DNA of 64,000 bases from Iodobacter fluviatilis (GCF_004194535.1 NZ_CP025781.1:124001-188000), one strand, 5' to 3'; shown: positions 29,534 through 39,635, counted from the stretch's first letter. Notes: a model not told the origin generated them from the letters alone. Program-made: numbers and translations.

Positions 29534-30361
29534 GTGAGCGAAGCTGAATTATCCCCTTTAGGCAAAACGGTCAGTTACATCACCGAATACGATCCAAGCC
29601 TGCTGTTCCCTATTCCCCGCGTAGGCAAACGCCTTGAGATTGGCCTAAGTGAAACACTGCCCTTTATGGGAAGCGATATCTGGAATGGCTACGAGCTCTC
29701 TTGGCTCAATAGCCATGGCAAACCACAGGTCGCCATTGCCGTATTTACTGTTCCCGCTAGTAGCCCAAACATCATTGAATCTAAATCGTTCAAACTGTAT
29801 TTAAATAGCTTTAACCAAACCAAGCTAGAAACACGTGAAGCCCTACAAAACGTACTGCAAGCCGATCTATCTGCGGCAGCTGGGGCCTCTGTGGGCGTTC
29901 AGCTCATTGGCCCAGAGCAATTCTATCAGCAGCGTCTGGCTGAGTTAGACGGTTATTGCATCGACAATCTAGATATCGAAATCGATCAATACTCGCCTCA
30001 AGCAGGCTTATTAAAGTGCGATAGCGGTGAAACCACCATTAGCGAATCGCTGACATCTAATTTGCTAAAATCAAATTGCTTAGTCACTGGCCAACCCGAT
30101 TGGGCCAGTATTCAGATTAGCTATACCGGCAAGCCTATTAATCGTGAATCGCTACTGCGTTATTTAATTTCATTTCGCAATCATAATGAATTTCACGAGC
30201 AATGCGTAGAACGTATTTTTGTGGATATTCAAAGAGATTGCGCCCCATTGAAACTGGCTGTTTACGCCCGTTACACCCGCCGCGGTGGCTTAGATATTAA
30301 TCCCTACCGCTGTAATTTTAGCGCCCCCTTGCCGACTAATTTACGTGGAGCAAGGCAATAA
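29534..30361 (+). CDS. queF: NADPH-dependent 7-cyano-7-deazaguanine reductase QueF
   Basis: 275 residues from a GTG start preceded by AAGGAG. It is the two-domain (long) QueF type. FPIPRVGKR and [16 protein letters not shown] mark the substrate and NADPH elements, and [17 protein letters not shown] carries the catalytic Cys. It reduces preQ0 to preQ1 in queuosine synthesis for tRNA. No preQ1 riboswitch was recognised upstream. Confidence 0.95.
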   Translation: MSEAELSPLGKTVSYITEYDPSLLFPIPRVGKRLEIGLSETLPFMGSDIWNGYELSWLNSHGKPQVAIAVFTVPASSPNIIESKSFKLYLNSFNQTKLETREALQNVLQADLSAAAGASVGVQLIGPEQFYQQRLAELDGYCIDNLDIEIDQYSPQAGLLKCDSGETTISESLTSNLLKSNCLVTGQPDWASIQISYTGKPINRESLLRYLISFRNHNEFHEQCVERIFVDIQRDCAPLKLAVYARYTRRGGLDINPYRCNFSAPLPTNLRGARQ

Positions 30362-30581
30362 GCCCGCAAGTAAATAAATACTCGATAAAAATCTGTAAAC
30401 ACAGAGCAGAGAAAAAATCAGAGCGCGCACTAAGCAAAGAAATGTTCTACTACCTCATTTTTGAATGTAAAGATGAATTCGTAACTTAGTTTCCCAGTGC
30501 ACACTGGTATATTCCCCTGCTCTACACCACAGGTTTTTGCCCATCAAACAAAGCATTAATTAAAACAGTCGGAAGATAAAA

Positions 30582-31106
30582 ATGAGTGAAATTGCGACAT
30601 TAGCGGGTGGTTGTTTCTGGTGCCTAGATGCCACCTTTGCACGTTTACGTGGCGTATCCCAAGTGGATTGCGGTTATATGGGAGGCCGTATTGAAGCACC
30701 CACTTACAAAGCCGTATGTACTGGTGACACAGGCCACGCCGAGGTGATTCAGCTTACCTTTGACCCCACCATTATCAGCTACGCCACGCTCTTAGAGCTG
30801 TTTTTTGCCCTGCATAACCCTACCACTCTCAACCGCCAAGGTGGAGATGTTGGCACGCAGTACCGCTCCAGCATCTTCTTTCATAGCGAGCAGCAAGCCG
30901 CTGACGCTCGCAAAAAGATTGCTGATTTAGCCAGTGACTATCGCGATCCTATCGTCACAGAAGTCACCCCTGCCGTCACCTATTGGCCAGCCGAAACCTA
31001 CCACCAAGACTACTTCGAGCAAAATCCAGAGCAGCCTTATTGCTCTGCCGTTGTAGCAGGTAAAGTACGTAAGTTGGTTCAAGAGTATGGAAATCTGCTG
31101 AAGTAA
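30582..31106 (+). CDS. msrA: Peptide methionine-S-sulfoxide reductase MsrA
   Basis: 174 residues. The catalytic motif GCFWC is near the N-terminus (LAGGCFWCLDATF), followed by GYMGG, GHAEVIQLTFDP, DVGTQYRSSIFF and the C-terminal YHQDYFEQNPEQPYCSAVV. It repairs oxidised methionine. It stands alone and is followed by a long stem-loop. Confidence 0.95.
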   Translation: MSEIATLAGGCFWCLDATFARLRGVSQVDCGYMGGRIEAPTYKAVCTGDTGHAEVIQLTFDPTIISYATLLELFFALHNPTTLNRQGGDVGTQYRSSIFFHSEQQAADARKKIADLASDYRDPIVTEVTPAVTYWPAETYHQDYFEQNPEQPYCSAVVAGKVRKLVQEYGNLLK

Positions 31107-31153
31107 GCGATATTGCGCGGCAAGATTAAAAATACGCAGCACACAAATTAAGA

Positions 31154-31208
31154 CAACCACCAATGAGTAGAGGCGCTGCTTGCTGCGCCCTACTCATTGG
31201 TGGTTGTT
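31154..31208. other. Long perfect stem-loop downstream of msrA
   Basis: CAACCACCAATGAGTAG and CTACTCATTGGTGGTTG pair over 17 bp, with an inner GGCGC/GCGCC pairing around a short loop. There is no strong T run. It abuts the 270-bp MITE and could be a bidirectional terminator or a small palindromic repeat. Confidence 0.5.
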
Positions 31209-31222
31209 GCAAACAACTTACC

Positions 31223-31492
31223 CTAGGGTCTGTTGACGTTTCATTCACGGCTGCGTTTGGCCCAGTTTTGGGGCTGAACAAGGAGAAAATTGCGGCATGG
31301 TACACCTACCATCAGCGATTTTTAACGCCGTGCAGCCCCAAAAGGGGCTAAACCCGAAGGGCTGAGCCGGAAAATGGCCATTCACTGCGTTATGCTCCTC
31401 GACAATAACCCGTTATTGTCTTCGTCACATGCCTTGTGCCTGGCCGTTTTCCGGCTCAGCGCAATGGCGAATGAAACGTCAACAGACCCTAG
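31223..31492. repeat. 270-bp MITE with perfect 24-bp terminal inverted repeats
   Basis: The two ends are perfect inverted copies beginning CTAGGGTCTGTTGACGTTTC. The interior contains short palindromes (GCCCCAAAAGGGGC, CCGGCTCAGC) and no gene. A deleted copy lies at 27508-27573, so this is a dispersed repeat of this genome. No matching transposase is in the window. Confidence 0.8.
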
Positions 31493-31575
31493 CACCGTAA
31501 AAAAACATCTACTAAGCACGGGCGTATGAAAGCCTGCTGCTATAATCGGGCTTTCCCCAGCCACCTCGGATATCC

Positions 31576-32793
31576 ATGTCACCGCAACTATCCTTGCTTC
31601 AGCCCTATCCATTCCAAAAACTAAAGCAACTTTTTGCAGGTGTGATAACCAATCCGGCGCTGGCACATATTAATTTATCTATCGGCGAGCCTAAACACAC
31701 CACGCCAAAACTCGTTACCGATGCGCTGATCGCCCACTTTGATGGTTTATCCGCCTACCCTGCCACACTAGGCTCTGATGACTTACGGCAAAGCATCAGC
31801 AGCTGGCTAGCACGACGTTACTCAATTACGGCACCAAATCCTGCCACAGAAATTATTCCAGTGAATGGTAGCCGAGAAGCGCTCTTTGCCTTTGCGCAAA
31901 CCATTATTGATAACAGCGAGGGCCAGCCCATTGTGCTATCCCCTAATCCGTTTTACCAAATTTACGAAGGCGCGGCGTTTTTGGCTGGAGCCGAGCCTTA
32001 TTTTGTAAATTGCAATGCAGAAAATCGTTTCCAGCCCAATTGGGGTGCCGTTCCTGCAGAGATCTGGCAGCGCACTCAGCTGGTATTTACCTGCTCGCCA
32101 GGTAATCCCACGGGTGCAGTAGCCTCTTTAGAAGACTGGAAAAAATTATTTACCCTCTCCGATCAATACGGCTTTGTGATTGCCTCTGATGAATGCTACT
32201 CAGAAATTTACTTTGGCACTGAAAAGCCATTAGGTGCGCTAGAAGCGGCCAACCAGCTAGGACGTGACTATCATAACTTGGTGATTTTCTCTTCATTATC
32301 TAAGCGCTCTAATGTACCTGGGCTGCGCTCTGGCTTTGTAGCGGGGGATGCTAAATTACTTGCGCAGTTTTTGCTCTATCGCACCTATCACGGCTGCGCC
32401 ATGAGCCAGATGGTGCAGGCCGCTAGCGCCGCAGTTTGGGATGATGAAGTGCATGTGGAAGAAAACCGTGAACTTTATAGGCAAAAATTTGCCACAGTAA
32501 CGCCCCTCTTACAGAGCGTAATGGAGGTTCACCAACCCGATGCCGCATTTTATCTGTGGGCAAAAATCAACGGTAACGATACCGAGTTTGCCAGCAAACT
32601 ATTTGCAGAAGAACACGTCACGGTATTGCCTGGCTCCTACCTTGCGCGTAGCGCCCATGGCGCAAACCCAGGTCTTGGCTATATTCGAATCGCCCTTGTG
32701 GCCCCTTTAAATGATTGTATTGCCGCCGCAGAGCGGATTGTCCGTTTTTGTCGTAAGCACTCTGCCACGCTGGGCACGTCCCAAGCTGTTTAA
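31576..32793 (+). CDS. dapC: Succinyldiaminopimelate transaminase
   Basis: 405 residues, a fold-type I PLP aminotransferase with DapC features: LQPYPFQKLKQLF, INLSIGEPKHTTP, NGSREALFAFAQ, SPGNPTGAV, ASDECYSEIYF and the PLP lysine in FSSLSKRSNVPGLRSG. It makes N-succinyl-2-amino-6-oxopimelate interconversion in the succinylase branch of lysine/meso-diaminopimelate synthesis. dapD follows 16 bases later. Confidence 0.95.
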   Translation: MSPQLSLLQPYPFQKLKQLFAGVITNPALAHINLSIGEPKHTTPKLVTDALIAHFDGLSAYPATLGSDDLRQSISSWLARRYSITAPNPATEIIPVNGSREALFAFAQTIIDNSEGQPIVLSPNPFYQIYEGAAFLAGAEPYFVNCNAENRFQPNWGAVPAEIWQRTQLVFTCSPGNPTGAVASLEDWKKLFTLSDQYGFVIASDECYSEIYFGTEKPLGALEAANQLGRDYHNLVIFSSLSKRSNVPGLRSGFVAGDAKLLAQFLLYRTYHGCAMSQMVQAASAAVWDDEVHVEENRELYRQKFATVTPLLQSVMEVHQPDAAFYLWAKINGNDTEFASKLFAEEHVTVLPGSYLARSAHGANPGLGYIRIALVAPLNDCIAAAERIVRFCRKHSATLGTSQAV

Positions 32794-32809
32794 CTGAAAA
32801 GGAAACACC

Positions 32810-33631
32810 ATGAGCCAACTGCAACAAATCATCGAAACTGCCTTTGAAAATCGTGCTGAAATCACCCCAGCCACAGTCACTTCCGAGCTGCGTGATACCA
32901 TCAACAGCGTGATTTTAGGCTTAGACAAAGGCCAGTACCGTGTTGCGGAAAAAATCAATGGCCAATGGCATACTCATCAATGGCTAAAAAAAGCCGTACT
33001 GCTGTCTTTCCGCATTAACGACAATGTCCCTATGGATGGCGGCTGCACCCAGTATTTTGACAAAGTGCCTTCAAAATTTGCCGATTACACCACCGAAGAC
33101 TTCCGCGAAGGCGGCTTTCGCGTTGTGCCAAATGCTATAGCGCGTCGTGGCTCCTTTATCGGTAAAAACGTGGTGTTAATGCCTTCTTACGTGAATATCG
33201 GTGCCTATGTAGACGAAGGCACGATGGTCGACACTTGGGCCACCGTAGGTAGCTGCGCGCAAATCGGTAAAAACGTGCATTTATCCGGTGGCGTAGGCAT
33301 CGGCGGCGTACTTGAGCCACTGCAAGCCAACCCAACAATCATCGAAGACAACTGCTTTATCGGTGCGCGTTCAGAAGTGGTTGAAGGCGTGATTGTTGAA
33401 GAAGGCTCAGTGATCTCGATGGGCGTTTATATCGGCCAAAGCACTAAGATTTATGACCGCGAAACCGGCGAAGTCACTTACGGCCGCATTCCAGCTGGCT
33501 CCGTAGTAGTATCAGGCAACCTGCCTTCTGCTGACGGAAAATACAGCCTGTACTGCGCAGTGATTGTTAAAAAGGTAGACGCCAAGACACGCGCTAAAAC
33601 CAGCATCAACGAATTACTCCGCGGTATTTAA
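32810..33631 (+). CDS. dapD: Tetrahydrodipicolinate N-succinyltransferase
   Basis: 273 residues, standard DapD length, with left-handed beta-helix hexapeptide repeats (about 100-220, for example [57 protein letters not shown]). It succinylates tetrahydrodipicolinate one step before DapC. RBS AAAGGAAA precedes the ATG, and a strong terminator follows. Confidence 0.97.
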   Translation: MSQLQQIIETAFENRAEITPATVTSELRDTINSVILGLDKGQYRVAEKINGQWHTHQWLKKAVLLSFRINDNVPMDGGCTQYFDKVPSKFADYTTEDFREGGFRVVPNAIARRGSFIGKNVVLMPSYVNIGAYVDEGTMVDTWATVGSCAQIGKNVHLSGGVGIGGVLEPLQANPTIIEDNCFIGARSEVVEGVIVEEGSVISMGVYIGQSTKIYDRETGEVTYGRIPAGSVVVSGNLPSADGKYSLYCAVIVKKVDAKTRAKTSINELLRGI

Positions 33632-33647
33632 TCACAATTAAATATAT

Positions 33648-33683
33648 AAAAGCCCAGAGAGCTAGTTTCCCTGGGCTTTTTTT
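33648..33683 (+). terminator. Rho-independent terminator after dapD
   Basis: AAAAGCCCAG and CTGGGCTTTT pair around a 13-base loop and are followed by more T. It closes the dapCD operon. Confidence 0.9.
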
Positions 33684-33875
33684 GTGCCCTTATTTCTGCA
33701 AAAAGCATGAGCATTACCGCCATTTTTCAAATCTTCCTTCAGCCTAAAATTGTTACTTAATCAAAATAATTAGCTTAAAAAACATATTTACTTTCATTAT
33801 GAGCCAATAAATCACCATAAAAATCGAAAAAGTAGATATGCTAAGCAACTACTCAAATCCATTAAATACAAACTC

Positions 33876-34400
33876 ATGACCTTCCTATTGCCTATGCAAA
33901 GAGAGACTTACGAGCCCTACCTCGAGTCGTCCATCCTTAGCTATGCCGAAGCAAATACCTCATCGGGCCGCTGGCGTGAAGAAGATGCGCTTGAGCAATC
34001 TCGTAATGAATTTCACAAGCTCCTCCCACAGGGCACAGACACGCCCGATCAATATTTATTTGAAATCATCGGCAACGATAACCAGACTACCGTGGGTTTT
34101 ATTTGGTTTGCCGTCGTCCTAGATAAAGGGGTCCGCCTCGCCTTTGTTTATGATTTAGAGATCAAAGCGTCTTATCGTCGTCAGGGATATGCCACGCAAG
34201 CTTTCAAAGCGATAGAAGTACTCGTCAGTGATCTTGGCCTAGCCAGCATTGGCCTGCATGTTTTCGGCCAAAACTTAGCCGCGCAAGCGCTCTATAGCCG
34301 GCTCGGCTATGGTGAATCGCACCGGGTTTCGCGGAGGCTCCAATTCTTGAGAGAATGGCGCCATGAAGAAATCAACTCACTTTTCCCCCGAAGTCCGTGA
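33876..34400 (+). CDS. GNAT acetyltransferase truncated at its C-terminus by an IS3-family element
   Basis: 174 residues. The acetyl-CoA-binding core is present ([57 protein letters not shown]). The IS left end begins at 34313, so from about residue 146 the reading frame is IS sequence (the last 29 residues, SHRVSRRLQ onward). Only the final strand of the GNAT fold seems affected, so activity is uncertain. Substrate unknown. Confidence 0.75.
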   Translation: MTFLLPMQRETYEPYLESSILSYAEANTSSGRWREEDALEQSRNEFHKLLPQGTDTPDQYLFEIIGNDNQTTVGFIWFAVVLDKGVRLAFVYDLEIKASYRRQGYATQAFKAIEVLVSDLGLASIGLHVFGQNLAAQALYSRLGYGESHRVSRRLQFLREWRHEEINSLFPRSP

Positions 34401-34683
34401 ACGAGCAGTTCGCATGGTCATTGAACACCTTGCTGAATACCCATCCGAATGGGCTACCCTCGTTTCAATTGCCAGCAAAATAGGCTGCACGCCCGAAACA
34501 CTGCGCACATGGTGCCGTCGACAAGGCGGCGATACCGTTCAAGCCAACAAAAATTCAGCAGAGAACGAACGAATCAAAGCGCTGGAACGAGAAGTACGCG
34601 AACTTAAAAAGGCCAATGAAATTCTGCGCCTAGCCAGCGCGTATTTCGCACAGGCGGAGCTCGACCGCCGCTTGAAATCGTAA
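34363..34683 (+). CDS. IS3-family transposase OrfA
   Basis: 106 residues: helix-turn-helix ([23 protein letters not shown]) and a leucine-zipper-like tail ([32 protein letters not shown]). It probably binds the terminal repeats and is fused to OrfB by programmed -1 frameshifting near its end. Confidence 0.92.
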   Translation: MKKSTHFSPEVRERAVRMVIEHLAEYPSEWATLVSIASKIGCTPETLRTWCRRQGGDTVQANKNSAENERIKALEREVRELKKANEILRLASAYFAQAELDRRLKS

Positions 34684-35582
34684 GGTCATTCATCGATTCC
34701 CATCGTGGTCAGCACGGGGTCGAGCCGATCTGCAAACTGTTACAGGTCGCTCCGTCTGCCTATCGACGTTATGTCGCTCGACAGCGCAATCCCGCGTTAC
34801 GTTGCCAACGTGCCATTCGTGACGAGCAACTGAGCGGTGAAGTTACGCGCGTCTGGCAAGAGAATCATCAGGTGTATGGTGCCGTCAAAGTCTGGCGGCA
34901 ACTCAAGCGCGATGGGCATCTTGTGGCGCGGTGTACCGTTGAGCGTTTGATGCGCAGCCTAGGTTTGCGCGGAATATCGCGTGGTAAAGCGGTGCGCACG
35001 ACACGCCCAGACCCTGCCGTTGCTTGCCCACTCGATCATGTGAACCGACAATTTGTCGCCGAACGACCGAATCAGCTCTGGGTTTCGGATTTTACCTACG
35101 TATCGACTTGGCAAGGCTTCGTGTATGTGGCGTTTGTGATTGATGTATTCGCTCGGTATATCGTGGGCTGGCGAGTGAGTCGCAATATGCAAACCGAGTT
35201 TGTGCTGGATGCGTTAGAGCAAGCCCTTTGGGCGCGGCAACCGGAGCGAGAAGCGCTGATTCATCACAGCGACCGTGGATCGCAGTATGTATCGATTAGA
35301 TATACCGAGCGATTGACTGAAGCAGGCATCGAGCCATCGGTTGGTACGACCGGCGACAGTTACGACAATGCACTCGCTGAGACGATTAACGGACTCTACA
35401 AAGCGGAAGTGATTCATCGTTTGGGGCCTTGGAAAAGCCTAGAATCTGTGGAGCTAGCGACATTAGAATGGGTTTCGTGGTTCAATCACCATCGTTTGCT
35501 TGGGTCGATTGGTCATATCCCACCTGCGGAAGCAGAAGCAAATTATTATCGTAATCAAAGCGAGCAGGCCATGTTGGTCTGA
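34680..35582 (+). CDS. IS3-family transposase OrfB (DDE integrase)
   Basis: About 300 residues in the -1 frame relative to OrfA, open from before the OrfA stop ([20 protein letters not shown]); the first ATG is only at 34872. Contains the IS3 HTH_21-like region ([17 protein letters not shown]) and the integrase core with DDE residues in [17 protein letters not shown] and [13 protein letters not shown]. It appears intact, so the element may be active. Confidence 0.9.
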   Translation, partial: VRSFIDSHRGQHGVEPICKLLQVAPSAYRRYVARQRNPALRCQRAIRDEQLSGEVTRVWQENHQVYGAVKVWRQLKRDGHLVARCTVERLMRSLGLRGISRGKAVRTTRPDPAVACPLDHVNRQFVAERPNQLWVSDFTYVSTWQGFVYVAFVIDVFARYIVGWRVSRNMQTEFVLDALEQALWARQPEREALIHHSDRGSQYVSIRYTERLTEAGIEPSVGTTGDSYDNALAETINGLYKAEVIHRLGPWKSLESVELATLEWVSWFNHHRLLGSIGHIPPAEAEANYYRNQSEQAMLV

Positions 35583-35629
35583 CTCAAACCAAACAGCCTC
35601 CGCGAAACCCGGTGCGATTCAGAGGTGGA

Positions 35630-35990
35630 TTTTGATAAAGGCGCTCACATGACGTCGACAAGGCCCATACGGTCGACCAATACTTGCAGACCACCCATGC
35701 TTTTTTATGCCGAAATGACGGCCTTAAGACATTTTTTCGTTGGCAGAACGTGCTGGAATCAGGCACTTTCTAATCTAAATTAGCGAGTCGAAGCCAGCTT
35801 TCTACAAAGCCTGTTGTTTGGCGTAGCGGGAGCTTAAATAGGCACTTGATCGTTAAGCAAAACTGAATGGCCGCATCGCTAAACTCAGCTTGCCGTCCCC
35901 GTTTTCCTGTTGAGAGCGAGAGACAGCATGTAGGTGGAAATGTGGGCGTAGGATATCGTACTAGGCGCAATACCGCTTTAAACGGTGAAT
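35630..35990 (-). pseudogene. 5-prime fragment of a dead IS5-family transposase
   Basis: On the minus strand TGKRGRQAEFSDAAIQFCLTIKCLFKLPLRQTTGFVESWLRLANLD is an IS5-family N-terminal domain. It is followed by a stop and out-of-frame remnants (STFCQRKN, HKKAWVVCKYW). The DNA is clearly similar to 55470-55630 in the other dead IS5 element, so both derive from one family. The rest of the copy was lost, probably when the neighbouring IS3 element arrived. Confidence 0.8.
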
Positions 35991-36235
35991 GGATTTATGT
36001 CTGATGATTTCGGCTCATTAAGATGATTATATTGGAAAAACCTTGTATAGATGGGAGGCAATACGCTGAAATTTAACAAGAAGATCAATTAAGTAAATCT
36101 ACCTAAGTAAATTTACCTACAAACCATTTTTAAATACAAAAAATTAATTTTATTAAAAATATGTTGATGATAATCAATATATCGTGCTAACTTGTTTGTC
36201 ATATCCATTCCCTTTACAAATAAATAAGAAAATGT

Positions 36236-36560
36236 AATGAAATAAATTGTTGCTGACTTGCCATTTTTATTATATCTGGCAGCTTATTCTGTGTTCAGAG
36301 AGAATGCCAAAATGTGCTTTCCATATGCGCCCGATGGCAACAATTTATATTGGGCTGTGATGTACACAACAATAATAATATGTAGGTTTATAGAATGTGG
36401 GAGCTTGTCATTCACCACTAAAGAATCTACATCTACTATTTCTGTATTTCTGTATTTCTGTATTTCTGCAGAAATTTTTTAACAACACACAAAGACTATG
36501 CTTTTTGGGGGAAACAGCTCAACCTGCAGACAATAAACACTCGAAATGATATAACTTTTA
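36236..36560 (+). pseudogene. Decayed tandem copy of the following 128-aa exported protein gene
   Basis: Several blocks match the intact gene at 36664-37050 in the same order: GATGGCAACAATTTATATTG corresponds to GATGGCGATTATTGGTATTG, and CTCAACCTGCAGACAATAAA to CTCAACCTGCGGATAATAAA. Stops and indels break the frame, and TATTTCTG is repeated four times where the intact gene has it about once. The bases 35991-36235 are AT-rich and hold nothing I can name. Confidence 0.7.
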
Positions 36561-36663
36561 AATAAAAAATATGGTCCATCCCAATTTTTCACTCTGGGCT
36601 GTTGAATAGATCTTTTTAAACTGGACTTAAGCTTTTAGCGCTAAGAGCAGTGAGGATAACTAA

Positions 36664-37050
36664 ATGAAAAAAATTATTTTCCCCCTTATTTTTTCTATAT
36701 ATGCAATCTGCGCTCAAGCAGAAACCACCAATGTTTTTTGTGCTGCAGCTGATGGCGATTATTGGTATTGGGCTAAAGATAAAAACGAAAATTTAGTGCA
36801 GGTTTCCGGAACATGGGAACGAGCGTTTCCTAGTTCCGGTGCCTACTTCTACTATTTCAGTATTTCTGAAGAAAGCTTTAACAACATTAGAAAGTTATGT
36901 CGTCAGGGTGAACATACTCAACCTGCGGATAATAAACACTCAAAATGGTATATTTTCCAAATCACTAAACCTGACCAATCCCATTATTTTGCCCCAGGAC
37001 GTTATACGGACCTATTTGATCTAAATTCAAGCTTCCAGTTGCGTGTATGA
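36664..37050 (+). CDS. Small exported protein of unknown function
   Basis: 128 residues with a signal peptide (MKKIIFPLIFSIYAICAQAE, cleavage after AQA). The mature part has conserved-looking Trp/Tyr (DGDYWYWAKDKNENLVQVSGTW) and two cysteines. No family recognised. A decayed copy lies immediately upstream and an aerolysin-type toxin gene about 580 bases downstream; any functional link is speculative. GAGGA-like RBS at 36652. Confidence 0.65.
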   Translation: MKKIIFPLIFSIYAICAQAETTNVFCAAADGDYWYWAKDKNENLVQVSGTWERAFPSSGAYFYYFSISEESFNNIRKLCRQGEHTQPADNKHSKWYIFQITKPDQSHYFAPGRYTDLFDLNSSFQLRV

Positions 37051-37054
37051 AGAA

Positions 37055-37090
37055 TAAAGCCGCTTATTTTAAAATGAGCGGCTTTATTTT
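37055..37090 (+). terminator. Terminator after the small exported protein
   Basis: AAAGCCGCT-TATTTTAAAATG-AGCGGCTTT followed by ATTTTAG forms a 9-bp stem. The following 37091-37629 is AT-rich intergenic DNA; I see no gene in it, only the presumed promoter of the toxin gene. Confidence 0.8.
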
Positions 37091-37629
37091 AGATAAGCAA
37101 ACAATGTGGTTACATTGGGCAGATATCTAACCCCCTTTATTTCTTGTGGGCAGGGTTTGCACAATCTTGTCGTTTTAAGGTTTATTTGGATCATCACCAA
37201 ATAGCCATAAAACTTAAACATGAACCCCTCACAATAGAGTGATAGCGCTGCCTTGCCATAAAACATGGTTAATTTACGGGGTAATCTGGTAAATGAGAAG
37301 CCGCTTACGAAATCAAACTACACCCAGACTGGTAAGTGATTACACATTTTCACTAAGTCACAAAAGCAGTTTTTCTTATTTACCTAAAGCCCCCCTGCTA
37401 GGCGTACGCTGAGTGAATAAAGGACTATCTGCTTCGCGTTATTACATCTAAGTTTGCTTGCATGCGATGATGATCCTCCATAGATAGAGCCTTCGCTCAC
37501 TTTTAGCATTTTGAGCTGAGTGCGCCAGAATTATGATCAGATTATTTTTAATGTTTTATTGCAAGGTGATTACATTTTTTATTAGTGTAGGTGTTAATTA
37601 ATTTATATATTGTTAACTTTAAATGAAAG

Positions 37630-39092
37630 GTGGATATTTTGGCTTATCACATCAAAAAAAATATTTTATCTATGATAATGGCAATTTATGCAGGTAACGT
37701 TTTTTCTGAAAATGTTAATATGTATGAAGTGTATCAGCAACCATTTTTTCCTGCGAGAAACTGCTTTCCCGGCTATAAGCTATTGACCGCTGATAATGCA
37801 AGGGCATTGCAGAATTGGTTGGTAAATAGAATGGGTGTATGGGAGATTACGGCTTTAGCTGATGGTTGGACTATTAGTGGTTCGGGACATAAAGGTCAAA
37901 TTAAAGTCGACAACACTGTTCCTATACAAGCGTGGTGCACACCTGTAACCCCTTCATTAAAGCCTATGATTCCAAATCTCCCACCGGTATTTTACCCTGA
38001 AAGTAGTGATGCTATTTTTGAGTGGTTTTTGGTCAATAAAGAAAGTTTTTTTAAGCCTCTCTCCCTATTGGCCCATTACTTTGGATATGGTTGGGCATCG
38101 GGAAATTATGTAGACAAAGTTGGTCAAGGAATGATTATTAGTCGGTCAACTAAGCCAGGTGAATATCTGATTAAAGGGTATAATGAGGGCACATGCGATG
38201 GTTATCGCTGTAAAGACAGATTATCGATAGAAGTTGATAATTTTAATTACTTGATTGATTCGGGTAAATTTAACGTTGGCTCGATTACTGCTTCGGAGAA
38301 GAAGAGAATAGCAAGTAAATCTGTTTTTATAACAAATAACTCCGATACTCAGCAAACTAGTACAGTCGCATTGTCTTATATTGTCTTATCAAATTGGTCT
38401 AAAACAGATTCATATGCTTATGGCCAGAAAGTGACATCAAAAAATAAATTTAAATGGCCATTTGTTGGTGAAACTGAGCTTGCTATTGAGGTTAGTGCAA
38501 ACCAAAATTGGGCATCATTAAAAGGGGGGGCGATTCTAAAACTGTAACAGATACTGTTTCTGTTTCCGTCCCCCCTCACAGTAAAATAGAAGTTTTTATG
38601 GAAACATATGTTTCTAATATTGAGTATCCCTATACATTTGATGCGGATGTGAGTTATGACGTTAACTTTTCTGGGTTTATGCGGTGGGAGGGAAATGCTT
38701 TGCTTAGCCATGACCCAACTCGGCCCACGATCAATAAAAAATATACGATAGGTCGAGCCAGTGATTCACTGACAAACCTCGTTTATCAGTATAGCAACCC
38801 AGGCTTAGGAGATACGGGCGACTATTGGGATTGGCGTTGGATGATTGATCGTTACAGTAAGAAAGTGATTGAAAATACTTTAGCTCAAGTGATTCAACCT
38901 TTGAAAGTAAAAATAACAGGTGTTTTTACTGCAAACTCAGCATATGGGTCATCCATTGTGTATGGGCCATCCATCCCACTCTCCACGAGATCTACTCGAT
39001 CTACTCGATCAGTAGAGAGGGGATTAAGTAATGCTGAATTGGAAAAACATGGGATCAAAAATTTACAAATTACAGTGAAAAGAGCGCAGTAA
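37630..39092 (+). pseudogene. Aerolysin-family pore-forming toxin split by a frameshift at a G7 tract
   Basis: The first frame (37630-38547) encodes a signal peptide and aerolysin domains 1-3: MGVWEITALADGWTISG, LAHYFGYGWASGNY, TCDGYRCKD and NKFKWPFVGETELAIEVSANQNWAS, each alignable to Aeromonas aerolysin. At AAA GGGGGGG CGATTC (G tract 38524-38530) it runs into a stop. The next frame (to 39092) continues exactly where aerolysin continues (GGDSKTVTDTVSVSVPPHSKIEV, YPYTFDADVSYDVNFSGFMRWEGNA). Eight Gs, or a -1 slip, would restore one protein of about 485 residues. The Arg-rich STRSTRSTRSVERG lies where aerolysin is cut for activation. The start may be GTG 37630 or TTG 37639 (AAAGGTGG upstream). 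Confidence 0.88.
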
Positions 39093-39189
39093 TTATTTTT
39101 TAGGCTCCTTTGATATATTGCATGCAATACATTAACGGCAATCCCCCGAGCACCCCATTTTTAAGCTCACTTAAAAGTAGAGGTCAGGC

Positions 39190-39635
39190 ATCTAATGCCA
39201 ATTTTTGTTTCGGGGTGATGCCGCCCAATCCCATGTGTGTGCGCTCGTTATCGTAAGCCCAAAGCCATTGCGTTGCGGTTTCTTGCACTTTGGTAAGGCT
39301 TTAAAAATCACCGCAGACCAGCCATTCATAAAGCTCAGTGCGATTCCAGCGCTCAATATATGCATTTTGCTGCGGATTGCCAGGCTAAATATAAGCCAAT
39401 TCAACCGATTGTTGCTCTGCCCAATTCTTTGGCAGATGGCTAATATTATTCAGGCCCATTATCTGATTGAATTCTCTTAGGTTTGCCGCGCCATTCAATG
39501 ATTTGATTCGGGCTGCGTATTACGCGCTCTGCTGGTAAAGAAAAATCGACTTCAATACCTAATCCTTCCCAATTAAAATCATCAATCACGTTAAATAAGC
39601 GAATGTCTCATGCCATGCTCGCGAAGTATTAGATG
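39190..39635 (-). pseudogene. Dead IS3-family transposase (OrfB) fragment
   Basis: On the minus strand broken frames read [47 protein letters not shown] and, after stops, QWLWAYDNERTHMGLGGITPKQKLAL, which is the integrase core of the IS3/IS407-type OrfB. Several stops and frameshifts make it inactive. It is a different IS3 subgroup from the intact copy at 34313. Confidence 0.8.

Larger units (their letters stand above)
34313..35621 (+). mobile_element. IS3-family insertion sequence, 1309 bp
   Basis: Ends are 27-bp inverted repeats starting TGAATCGCACCGGGTTTCGC, ending in TG...CA as expected for IS3. It carries orfA and orfB in -1 relative frames. The flanks (CTATGG before, GAGGTG after) show no target-site duplication, and the left flank is a GNAT gene while the right flank is a dead IS5 fragment, so a deletion or recombination probably followed insertion. 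Confidence 0.92.

Noticed and set aside
31163..31351. 62-residue open frame over the hairpin and MITE
   Set aside because: It is composed of repeat sequence without codon structure of a gene.
36420..36480. TATTTCTG repeats as a phase-variation tract
   Set aside because: They lie inside an already decayed gene copy, so no expressed product would be switched.
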